Below, one piece after another: positions 27,526-35,621 of a stretch of DNA of 64,000 bases. The translations under genes and the position numbers were made by a program. The stretch's first letter is position 1. Each line of letters opens with the position of its first letter. The notes under the pieces are model-generated. The model saw only the letters and a program-made list of their open reading frames with translations. It did no database searches and was not told the DNA's origin. Source of the DNA: Lachnospiraceae bacterium (GTDB lineage Bacteria; Bacillota; Clostridia; Lachnospirales; Lachnospiraceae); NCBI GenBank assembly GCA_017508825.1, contig JAFWRC010000139.1, forward strand, positions 22,182-86,181, written 5' to 3'.

Positions 27526-27580
27526 ACACGGGGACGGTTCTTTTGTCTGATGAAACCAGACAAAAGAACCGTCCCCGTGT
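27526..27580. repeat. Perfect 24-bp inverted repeat
   Basis: Arms ACACGGGGACGGTTCTTTTG + TCTG and their exact complement flank a seven-base loop. Closely similar GGGGACGGTTCTTTTGTC palindromes are, from memory, scattered in many clostridial genomes. It lies between the response regulator stop and the family member A gene and may also act as a bidirectional terminator, though it lacks a long T tract. Confidence 0.7.
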
Positions 27581-27606
27581 CTGCCCATTGGCTCCTATCA
27601 CTTTTA

Positions 27607-28266
27607 TCATAGATTTGTATTCTTGTTTCCCGTCAGGTAATATACCGCAAGTGCGGTACGATGCGCCAGTCCCTCTTTGGCCAGAATGTTCGAGATATAA
27701 TTTTTGACAGTGCCTTCGGAAATAAACAGTTTGTCTGCGATCTCTTTATTCGACAGCCCTTCTGCTACCGCCTTGATGATATCCAGCTCTCTTTCGGAAT
27801 ATCCGGCCGGATCAAAACTGCTTTCCGAAAGAGAGGATGCATGTTCTTTATTTCCCATACCGGCAAGTGTCTGCAGGATATGCTCTTCCATCACCCCGGT
27901 ACCGTTATAGACCGATTTGATCATCTGTTTCAGATGCTCCGGAGTATGATTTTTGATCAGATAGCCCTTCGCTCCGTTACGAAGCGCCTGCTGTACCAGA
28001 TCGTCATCATCAAATGTCGTAAGGATCAAAACCTTTCCCATATCGTGCTCAACAATATACTTCGTCGCTTCGATCCCGTCCATGACCGGCATCTGTATAT
28101 CCATCAGGAAGACATCCGGCAGTTCCTTTTCTGCCAGATCGATCGCTTCCCGTCCGTTTGCAGCGCTTCCGAGCACTTCAAATTCATCATCCAGATCCAG
28201 AATGATCTTCATTCCATCCCGCACAAAATCACTGTCATCCGCTATGATCACCTTGATCTTTTCCAT
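27607..28266 (-). CDS. NarL/LuxR-family response regulator (LnrK-like)
   Basis: The 219-residue protein has a receiver domain with phospho-acceptor Asp56 (LMDIQMP) and a C-terminal LuxR-type helix-turn-helix (YSERELDIIKAVAEGLSNKE, IADKLFISEGTVKNYISNIL). It is the last gene of the ABC exporter operon, starting 27 bases after the second permease gene, while the likely partner kinase lies upstream of the exporter as a separate unit. Because the operon carries the bipartite operator at 31479-31543, the regulator probably controls its own synthesis. It is the best candidate to bind all four operators. Confidence 0.9.
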   Translation of the reverse strand: MEKIKVIIADDSDFVRDGMKIILDLDDEFEVLGSAANGREAIDLAEKELPDVFLMDIQMPVMDGIEATKYIVEHDMGKVLILTTFDDDDLVQQALRNGAKGYLIKNHTPEHLKQMIKSVYNGTGVMEEHILQTLAGMGNKEHASSLSESSFDPAGYSERELDIIKAVAEGLSNKEIADKLFISEGTVKNYISNILAKEGLAHRTALAVYYLTGNKNTNL

Positions 28267-28293
28267 TCCTCTACCATCCCGAAAAGCATTTTC

Positions 28294-29583
28294 TCATCCC
28301 AGTTCCCAGGCATCTGCTCTTTTCAGCTTTAATCCCAGACTGCCCAGTCCCAGTATGATCCCCAGATACGCTGTCGTAGTATATAATAACACGCGGAAGG
28401 CCGCATTGTCACCAACAAATATCATCTCCGTGCCTTCCATAAACCACTTCTGCGGCATCAGCATTGAGAGTATCTTCAATGCCTCAGACATATGCGTGAT
28501 CGGAAAATACATACCGCTCAACAGCGATGAGATACACCATACGGTAAACACCGCCATTGCGCCGCCCATCACGTCTCCCATAAGGATCGCCAGAAGTGTG
28601 CTCAGGCCGCTGAAGATCAGGCCGAGCAGAAAGATCACTGCAATGAATCTTCCACGATCCATCCCCATCTCTTCCGGCTTGAGCAGCAAAGAGCATACTG
28701 CCGTGATCCCCGTCATCATCAGCGACACGATAAAACTGCATGCGATCTTGGATGCAAAATACCCGAGCGCGTTTGTATTGGTCAGCGTGATCCTTGTGAA
28801 CACTCCGTTCTTCTGTTCTTTGATCGAAGTATATGCCACAAAGAAACCGCAGAAAACAAATCCCAGCGTCAGAAAAACGAAAGCATAACCCATCCGGCTC
28901 TTCTGATTGTTCTGCTCAAAACTGAGGATCCGTCCTTCCCCTCCGGCTACGGAGATTGTCTGCTTTTCCGGCATCTGTTCATCCGCCTCCTGCATAGCCC
29001 GCACGAGATCTGCCGAAAAATTTTCCCCCATCATTCCTTTGACCGCCATAAAATCACAATATCGTTCCATCCTGGAAAACTGCAGTTTCAGTTCGCTCTC
29101 CAGTGCCTCGCGCCGGCTGTCCTCCGAAAGTATGTAAATGTGCATGGCCTCTTCCGTTTTTCCTTCCCGGATCTTTTCATCAAAATCCGACAGAATATAG
29201 ATTGCCGCGCCCAGCTTGTCTTCAAAGCCATCTTCCCGGATACGTTCTGCAATAAACATCTCCTGCATCTCGTCCCCGGATACATCTGCTCGGCATATGG
29301 TGAACAGACCGCTCTGCTGCAGATCATTCAGCAGGTATTCACTCAGATCCGTTCCCGACGCATCATAGACTTTGATGACATACTCTCCTTTCCCACCGTA
29401 ATATGCCACTTTATCCTCTGCCTTCTCCAGCTCTACGATCTCTGTTTCCGCGTCCTGCGCGATCGTAAAATCGATCCGGCTTCGCAGGATCAGTGTAGAC
29501 AAAAGCGGTGCCAGCAGGACAAAAAACCAAAAGAGTTTTGTCCGCATCAGCTGCTTCATACCTGTTTTGATCAATGTCCTCAT
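28294..29583 (-). CDS. ABC-2 type exporter permease (second permease)
   Basis: The 429-residue protein has TM helix 1 (about residues 17-36), a large extracellular domain of about 170 residues, and five or six TM helices in the C-terminal half, the plan of ABC2_membrane_3 permeases such as LnrM/LnrN (YfiM/YfiN). It overlaps the preceding permease gene by four bases. The upstream in-frame extension lies inside that gene and is rejected. Probably pairs with the other permease as a heterodimer under the ATPase encoded upstream. Confidence 0.87.
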   Translation of the reverse strand: MRTLIKTGMKQLMRTKLFWFFVLLAPLLSTLILRSRIDFTIAQDAETEIVELEKAEDKVAYYGGKGEYVIKVYDASGTDLSEYLLNDLQQSGLFTICRADVSGDEMQEMFIAERIREDGFEDKLGAAIYILSDFDEKIREGKTEEAMHIYILSEDSRREALESELKLQFSRMERYCDFMAVKGMMGENFSADLVRAMQEADEQMPEKQTISVAGGEGRILSFEQNNQKSRMGYAFVFLTLGFVFCGFFVAYTSIKEQKNGVFTRITLTNTNALGYFASKIACSFIVSLMMTGITAVCSLLLKPEEMGMDRGRFIAVIFLLGLIFSGLSTLLAILMGDVMGGAMAVFTVWCISSLLSGMYFPITHMSEALKILSMLMPQKWFMEGTEMIFVGDNAAFRVLLYTTTAYLGIILGLGSLGLKLKRADAWELG

Positions 29584-30650
29584 GCTTTTCCTCTCTTTCT
29601 GAGCACTCCTGCGAACACTGCCAGAACAGAACACAGGAGAATAATGCCACCATTGTATAATATTGCGCTTACCGTATAATCACTGTGACCCATACACGAC
29701 AGTTCCGTCAGCGCCCTGTTCACGTGATATACCGGTGATGCCAGTTTCACTGCCATCGGATGCGATGCGTACATATACGTTTCAAAACATCCGCCGAAAT
29801 ATCCGGCAACCCATGACATACCGAAAGTCAGTATGACCGTTGCCACCATATTTCCAAAAAAGCTGTAGATCATGATCCCGAATGCAGCGCCTGCCCCGGC
29901 ACAGATCAGCAGGATCCCCGAAGACAGCAGCGGATCTCCCCAGTGTACATCCAGCAGGATCACGGACAGCACTGCCGACAGCACAGAGCCGATCCCGACT
30001 GCAAGAAGGATCGGAATGAATTTTCCGAAATACAGCTTCCATTCCGCTACATTACTGACCTGATATCTCTTTCGGATGCCATACTTCTTTTCGTTCATAA
30101 AAACAGCAGTACCGCATATGATCGAATTGCAGGCAAAGTATATGATCTCCACGATGCCGTAATAATCCGTCGAATCGATCGCAGGCTTATATTCCGGATG
30201 TTCTATATGAAGTGTGATCGTATCCGTATCAGCTCCCATCCGGGTCACTGCAGCATTTGCATAAAACGCATGCAGGAAATATTCCAGGACCTTCCCCATC
30301 TCATTTTCATCACTGTTTTGATATAAAGTATAGCTGTCTTCTTCAAAGATCACGAAACCGCAATATGCACGCTCACGGATGATCTCTTCCGGATCTCCGT
30401 CCGGATATTCCACCAGTGCGATCCCGTTTTCTTCCGCCACTTCGGATAAAGCATCTGCCAGCTCCGCCGAAACTCCCTCTTCCATACGATAGCCGGCACA
30501 GACCGTTGCATCCTCATACTGTTTCATCAGATCATGAAAAGCACTGGAGAGAATGGCGATCAGGATCAGCGGAAAAAAAACATATAACAGAATATTCAGT
30601 TTGCTCCTGACCATCAGTTTCAGATTGTTTTTTATCAGATATCTTATCAT
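29580..30650 (-). CDS. ABC-2 type exporter permease (first permease)
   Basis: The 356-residue protein has TM helix 1 (about residues 18-38), an extracellular domain of about 120 residues and a six-helix C-terminal region, like the neighbouring permease. It begins at the base after the ATPase stop and overlaps the second permease by four bases, so ATPase and both permeases are translated together. In LnrLMN-type systems such heterodimers export amphipathic antibiotics such as linearmycins; the substrate here is unknown. Confidence 0.87.
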   Translation of the reverse strand: MIRYLIKNNLKLMVRSKLNILLYVFFPLILIAILSSAFHDLMKQYEDATVCAGYRMEEGVSAELADALSEVAEENGIALVEYPDGDPEEIIRERAYCGFVIFEEDSYTLYQNSDENEMGKVLEYFLHAFYANAAVTRMGADTDTITLHIEHPEYKPAIDSTDYYGIVEIIYFACNSIICGTAVFMNEKKYGIRKRYQVSNVAEWKLYFGKFIPILLAVGIGSVLSAVLSVILLDVHWGDPLLSSGILLICAGAGAAFGIMIYSFFGNMVATVILTFGMSWVAGYFGGCFETYMYASHPMAVKLASPVYHVNRALTELSCMGHSDYTVSAILYNGGIILLCSVLAVFAGVLRKRGKA

Positions 30651-31403
30651 TTAATAATCCCTCAGTTTTTTACCTGTCATTGTCAGAAATACTTCCTCCA
30701 GTGTGATCGACGAAGTATCATCCTTCACCATTTTTTTCAACTCCTCACTGCTCCCCGTTGCGATCACTTTTCCGTTATCCATGATCGCGATCCTGCTGCA
30801 GATTGCCTCCACCTCTTCCATATAGTGGCTCGTATAGATAACGGTAGCGCCGTTCTGATTGGATTCTTTGATCTTTTCCAGGATAAAATTTCTGGACTGG
30901 GGATCGATCCCGACCGTAGGCTCATCAAAGATCAGAAGTTTCGGATGATGCCCGATGGCACACGCGATATTCAGCCTGCGTTTCATTCCTCCGGAAAATG
31001 TTTTTGCAAAATCCCCTCTCCGCTCCAACAGTCCTACATACTCCAGCGCTTCGTCCGTTCTTTCCTTCAGCTGTTTTCCTTTGATCCCGTACAGAGATGT
31101 GAACAGTTCCACATTTTCCCACGCTTTCAGATTGCCATGGATCGCCAGATCCTGCGGGATATATCCCAGTTTACTGATCAGTGCTTTTCGATTGCTTTGA
31201 AAATCTTTTCCGAGAAAATCCACATTGCCCTGCGTCGGCTTCACGATGCCTGTGATCATATTCATCGTGGTACTCTTTCCTGCGCCGTTCGGTCCGAGCA
31301 ATCCGAAGATCTCACCTTCTTTAATGTCAAGCTTCAGATGATCTACAACAACACGGTTGTCATATCTCTTGGTCAGCTCATTCGTTTTCAGAATCGTATC
31401 CAT
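30651..31403 (-). CDS. ABC transporter ATP-binding protein (LnrL-like)
   Basis: The 250-residue ATPase has Walker A GLLGPNGAGKSTT, the Q loop (LGYIPQDLA), signature FSGGMKRRLN, Walker B LLIFDEPTVGID and the H-loop histidine in YTSHYMEE. The C-terminal tail is short, as in drug-export ATPases of the CcmA group. The ATG used lies 11 bases after GGAGG; an in-frame TTG seven codons upstream is an alternative. It is the first gene of ATPase-permease-permease-regulator. Confidence 0.92.
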   Translation of the reverse strand: MDTILKTNELTKRYDNRVVVDHLKLDIKEGEIFGLLGPNGAGKSTTMNMITGIVKPTQGNVDFLGKDFQSNRKALISKLGYIPQDLAIHGNLKAWENVELFTSLYGIKGKQLKERTDEALEYVGLLERRGDFAKTFSGGMKRRLNIACAIGHHPKLLIFDEPTVGIDPQSRNFILEKIKESNQNGATVIYTSHYMEEVEAICSRIAIMDNGKVIATGSSEELKKMVKDDTSSITLEEVFLTMTGKKLRDY

Positions 31404-31478
31404 TTCTATGTCCGCCTCCTGCAATAAAGTTTTTGTAACTGTTCAGAATCATTACAGTTTTTCCTTTCCTCATTGTTT

Positions 31479-31543
31479 ATTGTATATAACCGAAAATGGA
31501 TTTTGTAGTAACGAAAGACACTATTATCGGGTGACTTTCGTCA
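31479..31543 (-). promoter_or_regulatory. Bipartite operator and promoter A (exporter operon)
   Basis: Two boxes, TGACGAAAGTCA (31532-31543) and TGTCTTTCGTTA (31509-31520) read on the minus strand, have centres 23 bp apart. Twenty-two bases after the second box's CT(A) end lies TACAAT (31479-31484) as -10, with no -35. The same arrangement occurs at 34180, 34819 and 35542. It lies about 75 bases upstream of the exporter ATPase. Confidence 0.75.
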
Positions 31544-31577
31544 TATATTTTCAAAAATGAGTTTTTCCTTGGAAAAC

Positions 31578-31595
31578 TGCAAAGCAATTTCCTAT
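31578..31595. repeat. Second copy of the TGCAAAGCAATTTCCTAT element
   Basis: An 18-base exact match to the right half of the palindrome at 21728-21765. A partial left arm (CCTTGGAAAA) is present upstream of it, so this looks like a decayed palindromic element between the operator and the kinase terminator. Confidence 0.5.
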
Positions 31596-31598
31596 GAC

Positions 31599-31629
31599 AA
31601 AAAAAGCTCGTCTTCGCGACAAGCTTTTT
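31599..31629 (-). terminator. Terminator after the kinase gene
   Basis: On the minus strand AAAAAGCTTGTC pairs with GACGAGCTTTTT around a short loop and is followed by further T residues. It separates the kinase transcript from operator A and the exporter operon. Confidence 0.75.
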
Positions 31630-31678
31630 CTGTAACTGTTCCAAATCATTCTTTTCTCTTTTATATCATCCGGTTTCA

Positions 31679-33502
31679 TTATCCCTTCAGCGGTATCAGC
31701 ATGTTTACCAGAAATCCGGCTTCCGTTTCAAAACTGATCGTTCCGCCCACGGCCCGTATTCTCTGCCGCATACCGGATATTCCCATACCGTCTGTGATCC
31801 GGCTGCATCCGATACCGTTGTCCGAAACAACACAGCGCACCATCTGATTCATCACGATGATCCGGAGTTCGATCTTCTTTGCTTTGGAATACTTCATCGA
31901 ATTACTTACGGCTTCATAACAGTTATCCAAAAGCACTTCCCACAGATCATCCGGTATCGCAGACAGATCTCCTTCCGTCTGCAGCTCCGCTTCCATCCCC
32001 TTTGCTTTGCAATCCGCACATAGTTCATGGAGATGGATCAGCGCCATTTTTTTCTTTTCCGGCCGTTCCTTTCGCAGGATCATACGTATCTCATCCATCC
32101 CGCTACGGAGCTGATCGATCACCGCCTGGATCATCCCACGTGTCTTTTCCGGATCTTTTTCCAAAAGCAGCTTACTTGCTTCCAGCTGATAGATCGAACC
32201 GTTGATATTATGTCCCAGCCGGTCATGCAGTGTCTGCGTAAGCTCGGCGCGTTCCGTAAGGATCCGGTTCTCCGCCATCAGCAGTGTTTTCTTACGTTCC
32301 TCACGTACCGCCATCTCTTTTTTGATATACATTTCCACGATCTGTACCAGCAGGGTAAACAGAAAGATTGTCAGACCGATACGCAGGAAATTTCCGTTAA
32401 CGCTGAGTTCCTTCCCCATAAAGATATACCGTATCACATCGATCAGACCTCCTCCCAGAAAGAAGACCGCGCCGAAATAGAAGTAATGAAGTCCTTCATC
32501 GATTCCCTTTTTCCTGCAATATCTTCGGTTCTGTACCAGCATCAGTCCGATCTGAAAGATTGAGAATGCATAGTAGGGCATGATCAATCCCATCATCCTG
32601 TGCATATCTATCCCATAGACAAATCGAGCGATCAGGGCAATCGTCATGATCACCACCAGAAATGCAAACGCGATCTTCGGATGCAGGGGATTCCTTCGTT
32701 TTGTAATGGAATAAATAAACCGCTCAACCGGATAGATCATAAAAAGCAGAAGCGTATAATCCAGAACACGCAGCGCATTGGTCATGCGGATCAGCATCTG
32801 CGGCACATCGGTTTCGATCATCGTCCACAAACCGATCATGATCACGCTGATCCCGAAGGAAAAAAGATCATAACCTGCCGCATTCTCCCTCGCGATCGCA
32901 AAATGGAAAACAAGAATGGAAAGCCCCAGAAAAACGATCAATCCGGACAGCAGGAATGCAAATCCTCTTGCCCGAAAGATCAGATAATAAAAATCCTGCG
33001 TACTGCAGATGATCACATCCGAAAAACGTCCGCCGTTTGCTCTGGCGTGAACCAGTTCCACATCCAATACAACTTCTTTTCCGGCATCCTGCGGGGTAAG
33101 CGGCACCGAATGGTAAACATCTCCGGTTCCGTAGCCGGTCAGATTCTCCACCGGCTCATACCGATAAATGCATGCTCCGTCTATATACACATCAAAGAAC
33201 AGATTATGACTGCTGATATTCAGCATCTCCCCGGGCAGAATCTCCTCCGGAAGCCTACGATGCACACGGATCGCCGGAACCTCTTTGGTCTCCGTGGCAA
33301 GTTTATGCATATTCACCGGCTCGTTTTTCTCACTGAACCATCCGTCAGTACACAGCTGATAATGTTCCCCCGGATAGCTCCGGATCCCGTCCGAAAAATC
33401 CGTCCCCGTCACCAGAAATAACAAAAGCACCACGATCACGATACCATATAAGATACCCGTGACCGTGATGCGATGTTCGGAAACCGTTTTTTCTTCTGCC
33501 AT
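31679..33502 (-). CDS. Sensor histidine kinase, HisKA_3 type with 7TM-like sensor (LnrJ-like)
   Basis: The 607-residue kinase has one N-terminal TM helix, an extracellular domain of about 140 residues resembling the 7TMR-DISM extracellular type, then about seven TM helices (roughly residues 178-390). The catalytic part has phospho-acceptor His426 in TLHDRLGHNINGS, and its ATPase region has the N-box (LDNCYEAVSNSMKYSKA), DNGIGC and GMGISGMRQR. This HPK7 class pairs with NarL-type regulators, here the one at 27607-28266. The ATG chosen follows AGAGG at good spacing. It has its own promoter and terminator. Confidence 0.9.
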   Translation of the reverse strand: MAEEKTVSEHRITVTGILYGIVIVVLLLFLVTGTDFSDGIRSYPGEHYQLCTDGWFSEKNEPVNMHKLATETKEVPAIRVHRRLPEEILPGEMLNISSHNLFFDVYIDGACIYRYEPVENLTGYGTGDVYHSVPLTPQDAGKEVVLDVELVHARANGGRFSDVIICSTQDFYYLIFRARGFAFLLSGLIVFLGLSILVFHFAIARENAAGYDLFSFGISVIMIGLWTMIETDVPQMLIRMTNALRVLDYTLLLFMIYPVERFIYSITKRRNPLHPKIAFAFLVVIMTIALIARFVYGIDMHRMMGLIMPYYAFSIFQIGLMLVQNRRYCRKKGIDEGLHYFYFGAVFFLGGGLIDVIRYIFMGKELSVNGNFLRIGLTIFLFTLLVQIVEMYIKKEMAVREERKKTLLMAENRILTERAELTQTLHDRLGHNINGSIYQLEASKLLLEKDPEKTRGMIQAVIDQLRSGMDEIRMILRKERPEKKKMALIHLHELCADCKAKGMEAELQTEGDLSAIPDDLWEVLLDNCYEAVSNSMKYSKAKKIELRIIVMNQMVRCVVSDNGIGCSRITDGMGISGMRQRIRAVGGTISFETEAGFLVNMLIPLKG

Positions 33503-33535
33503 ATGACCAATCCTCTCTTCGTGTCGGATATATGA

Positions 33536-33564
33536 ATTATACGCCATACAGCAACGGTTTACAA
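33536..33564 (-). promoter_or_regulatory. Promoter of the kinase gene
   Basis: TTGTAA and TATAAT with a 17-base spacer on the minus strand. It lacks the bipartite operator, so the kinase is probably made independently of the regulon it controls. Confidence 0.6.
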
Positions 33565-33571
33565 CTTGCCC

Positions 33572-34132
33572 TCATTTTACATAGATCACTCTGGATGCTT
33601 CCAGATTCTGATAGTGATCGTATCCGAACATTACACCATCTCTGTTTCCGGTACGATCCGAATAGTCCAGCAATACGGCAAACGCTGTACCACTGTCATT
33701 AACGAGTGCATAAGGTTCCAAAACGTATCCGGACATCGGCGTCGACATAAGCCCCAGTTCTTCCGGCGTGCAATCCCAGGGATTAAATCCCATCACCTCT
33801 GCTACGGTTTCCGTAAACTTACAATGTCTGTATTGAACCGGAAGCGGACTGGTATTGATATCACACAGTGGCAATGTATATCCGGGATACGGCTTTGTGA
33901 GTTCATTGATCCAATATGTACTGCCATCCGTTGCCATCTGAACATCATGATCCATAAGAGCATAGGTGATCGCGCTATGCATCGTATCGCAAAACTGTGT
34001 ATCCGCAGATACTTTTCCTTTTTCGATATAACGGATCAGCTGAGGTGCCAGCACACCGATCAGTATTGCCATGATCGCGACCACAATGATCAGTTCAACC
34101 AGCGAGAATCCTTTGTTGTTTTGTCTTTTCAT
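33572..34132 (-). CDS. Orphan type IV prepilin-like protein
   Basis: The 186-residue product has a class III signal: a short basic leader, NNKG^FSLVELIIVVAI with cleavage expected before Phe and the conserved Glu at mature position 5, then one hydrophobic helix ending near residue 31. The remaining 150 residues are a soluble head with two cysteines that could form a loop and a C-terminal YGYD-type strand region. No pilus ATPase, PilC or prepilin peptidase gene is nearby. Its promoter carries operator B, placing it in the exporter regulon. It could be a minor or competence pseudopilin. Confidence 0.85.
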   Translation of the reverse strand: MKRQNNKGFSLVELIIVVAIMAILIGVLAPQLIRYIEKGKVSADTQFCDTMHSAITYALMDHDVQMATDGSTYWINELTKPYPGYTLPLCDINTSPLPVQYRHCKFTETVAEVMGFNPWDCTPEELGLMSTPMSGYVLEPYALVNDSGTAFAVLLDYSDRTGNRDGVMFGYDHYQNLEASRVIYVK

Positions 34133-34179
34133 TATATTTCCTCCGTTTGCATTGTTGCTGCATCAACTATGTTAAGCGC

Positions 34180-34244
34180 ATTATATACAAACGGCGGAAG
34201 GGTTTGTAGTGAAAAAAGACATATTATTGCTATGACTTTAGTCA
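34180..34244 (-). promoter_or_regulatory. Bipartite operator and promoter B (prepilin)
   Basis: Boxes TGACTAAAGTCA (34233-34244) and TGTCTTTTTTCA (34210-34221) on the minus strand have centres 23 bp apart. TATAAT (34180-34185) follows 22 bases after the second box's ACT. The prepilin start is about 48 bases beyond the -10. Confidence 0.75.
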
Positions 34245-34250
34245 CATTAT

Positions 34251-34754
34251 TTATTTCTGCTTTGCATCCAGTTCGATCCAATACTCTCCGTCCGGAGAAT
34301 AATGAATGTCAACCCGGTCCGATAAAGTCCAACGTCTGGGATCCCTGGCATACACTTCGGAAACGATCTTTTTCTCACATCCGTTTTTCTCATCATAAAA
34401 AGATGCTACAACCCGGTATACGTAACAGTGATACCGGTATTCATCTGATGTGATCTCTTCACCGATTCCATAATTATAACGGTATTTTTTTACCTCTGCG
34501 ATCTTTCCTTTCACCGCAGGATACTCAAGCATACGATGCATATGCTCGATATTTTTCCGGTTCTTCACATTGTTTGTCAGATCCATCATAAAAAAAAGAA
34601 ACGCCGATACCGCGACAACGATCAGGATGTATCTGACACCCGCCTCATCTACGCCGCTTTTCACCAGCGTTGTTTTCAGCCAGACCCCACCCAGGATAAT
34701 AAATACCCCAAAACAGGTTCCCAGTGAACTCTTCCCATATCCCATAGGTGTCAT
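34251..34754 (-). CDS. Small membrane protein, DUF3592-like, function unknown
   Basis: The 167-residue product has two N-terminal hydrophobic helices (about residues 11-55) and a soluble C-terminal domain with KGKIAEVKKYRYNYG, YRYHCYVYRVVASFYD and a final VDIHYSPDGEYWIEL. The TM pair followed by an SH3-like beta domain resembles DUF3592 proteins; the match is by pattern only. The third in-frame ATG is preferred because GGGAGG lies nine bases before it, and the first ATG has no site. The gene is controlled by operator C. Confidence 0.65.
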   Translation of the reverse strand: MTPMGYGKSSLGTCFGVFIILGGVWLKTTLVKSGVDEAGVRYILIVVAVSAFLFFMMDLTNNVKNRKNIEHMHRMLEYPAVKGKIAEVKKYRYNYGIGEEITSDEYRYHCYVYRVVASFYDEKNGCEKKIVSEVYARDPRRWTLSDRVDIHYSPDGEYWIELDAKQK

Positions 34755-34818
34755 CTGTGCCATCCTCCCGAGTGAATGATCTGTATCCATCGCACTATAA
34801 CAGTCGTTATAACAAAAT

Positions 34819-34883
34819 ATTATAATCCCTATTCATTCACCGGTGTAGTGACAAAAGACACTTTTTATATGTGACTTTCGTCA
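34819..34883 (-). promoter_or_regulatory. Bipartite operator and promoter C (DUF3592-like gene)
   Basis: Boxes TGACGAAAGTCA (34872-34883) and TGTCTTTTGTCA (34849-34860) on the minus strand are 23 bp apart centre to centre. TATAAT (34819-34824) lies 22 bases after the second box's ACT. This is the most symmetrical of the four sites. Confidence 0.75.
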
Positions 34884-34908
34884 CATAGTACTTACCTCAT
34901 TATACGGA

Positions 34909-35457
34909 TCATGCCGAAAGACTGACGCTGTCTTTCAGATAATCCACTATAGGGTCCGTATACTTAATATCCGAGAAATCACAGGAAGAAGAGATCATCT
35001 CTGCCAGTTCCCTGTCCTTATCACTCGCATCTTTCTTTTTCTTAAGAGCAGATACAAACATCTTCATTGCCATCCTGCAGGGCACACTCATCTTTTCGTA
35101 ATTATAACCTCCCTGGCAATAGAATGCTTTTATATATTTCCGCTGCTCATCGGTAAGCATGTTCTGCAGCATTTTTTCTGCCTGCGGATTATCATTGGTA
35201 CTTCCGCCGACGCAGAATACTGCCAGACGTTTCTTTTTCCATGAAGGTGCTTTATCCAAAAACCATTTTGCCTTGACCAGTTTCTCCGCCATCGCCCATC
35301 CGCCGTATACGATCGCATCATACTTTGCGAAAAATACATCATCCTTTTTCTGTGCATCCTTCAGATCCAGCAGATCCGCATTCGTCCGCTCTGCGATCCA
35401 TCTGGCGTATTTTTTTGTAAATCCCGTCTGTGACGTGTAAACTATAAGTGTTTTCAT
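34909..35457 (-). CDS. Flavodoxin-domain protein
   Basis: The 182-residue protein begins MKTLIVYTSQTGFTKKYARW, the FMN phosphate loop of flavodoxins (T/SxTGxT), followed by YDAIVYGGW (second FMN loop) and FCVGG. It resembles the flavodoxin_5/HemG-like group rather than a small electron-transfer flavodoxin. The 42 upstream codons in frame overlap operator D's transcript start and lack a site, whereas the chosen ATG follows AGGAG. It is controlled by operator D. A redox role in envelope stress is inference. Confidence 0.83.
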   Translation of the reverse strand: MKTLIVYTSQTGFTKKYARWIAERTNADLLDLKDAQKKDDVFFAKYDAIVYGGWAMAEKLVKAKWFLDKAPSWKKKRLAVFCVGGSTNDNPQAEKMLQNMLTDEQRKYIKAFYCQGGYNYEKMSVPCRMAMKMFVSALKKKKDASDKDRELAEMISSSCDFSDIKYTDPIVDYLKDSVSLSA

Positions 35458-35541
35458 ATTTCCCTGATTACTCCTTTTCTTTTTTTCCTCCGAACGTGGT
35501 GTCCTTTGGTCGTAACAATACGTTATAACAACACTTATAAC

Positions 35542-35605
35542 ATTATACTCAAAAGCCTTATATTTTCCAGTGAAAAAAGACACAACGATAATATGACTAA
35601 AGTCA
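35542..35605 (-). promoter_or_regulatory. Bipartite operator and promoter D (flavodoxin gene)
   Basis: Boxes TGACTTTAGTCA (35594-35605) and TGTCTTTTTTCA (35571-35582) on the minus strand are again 23 bp apart centre to centre. TATAAT (35542-35547) follows after 21 bases. Confidence 0.72.
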
Positions 35606-35621
35606 TGCCGAAAATCAGTTT

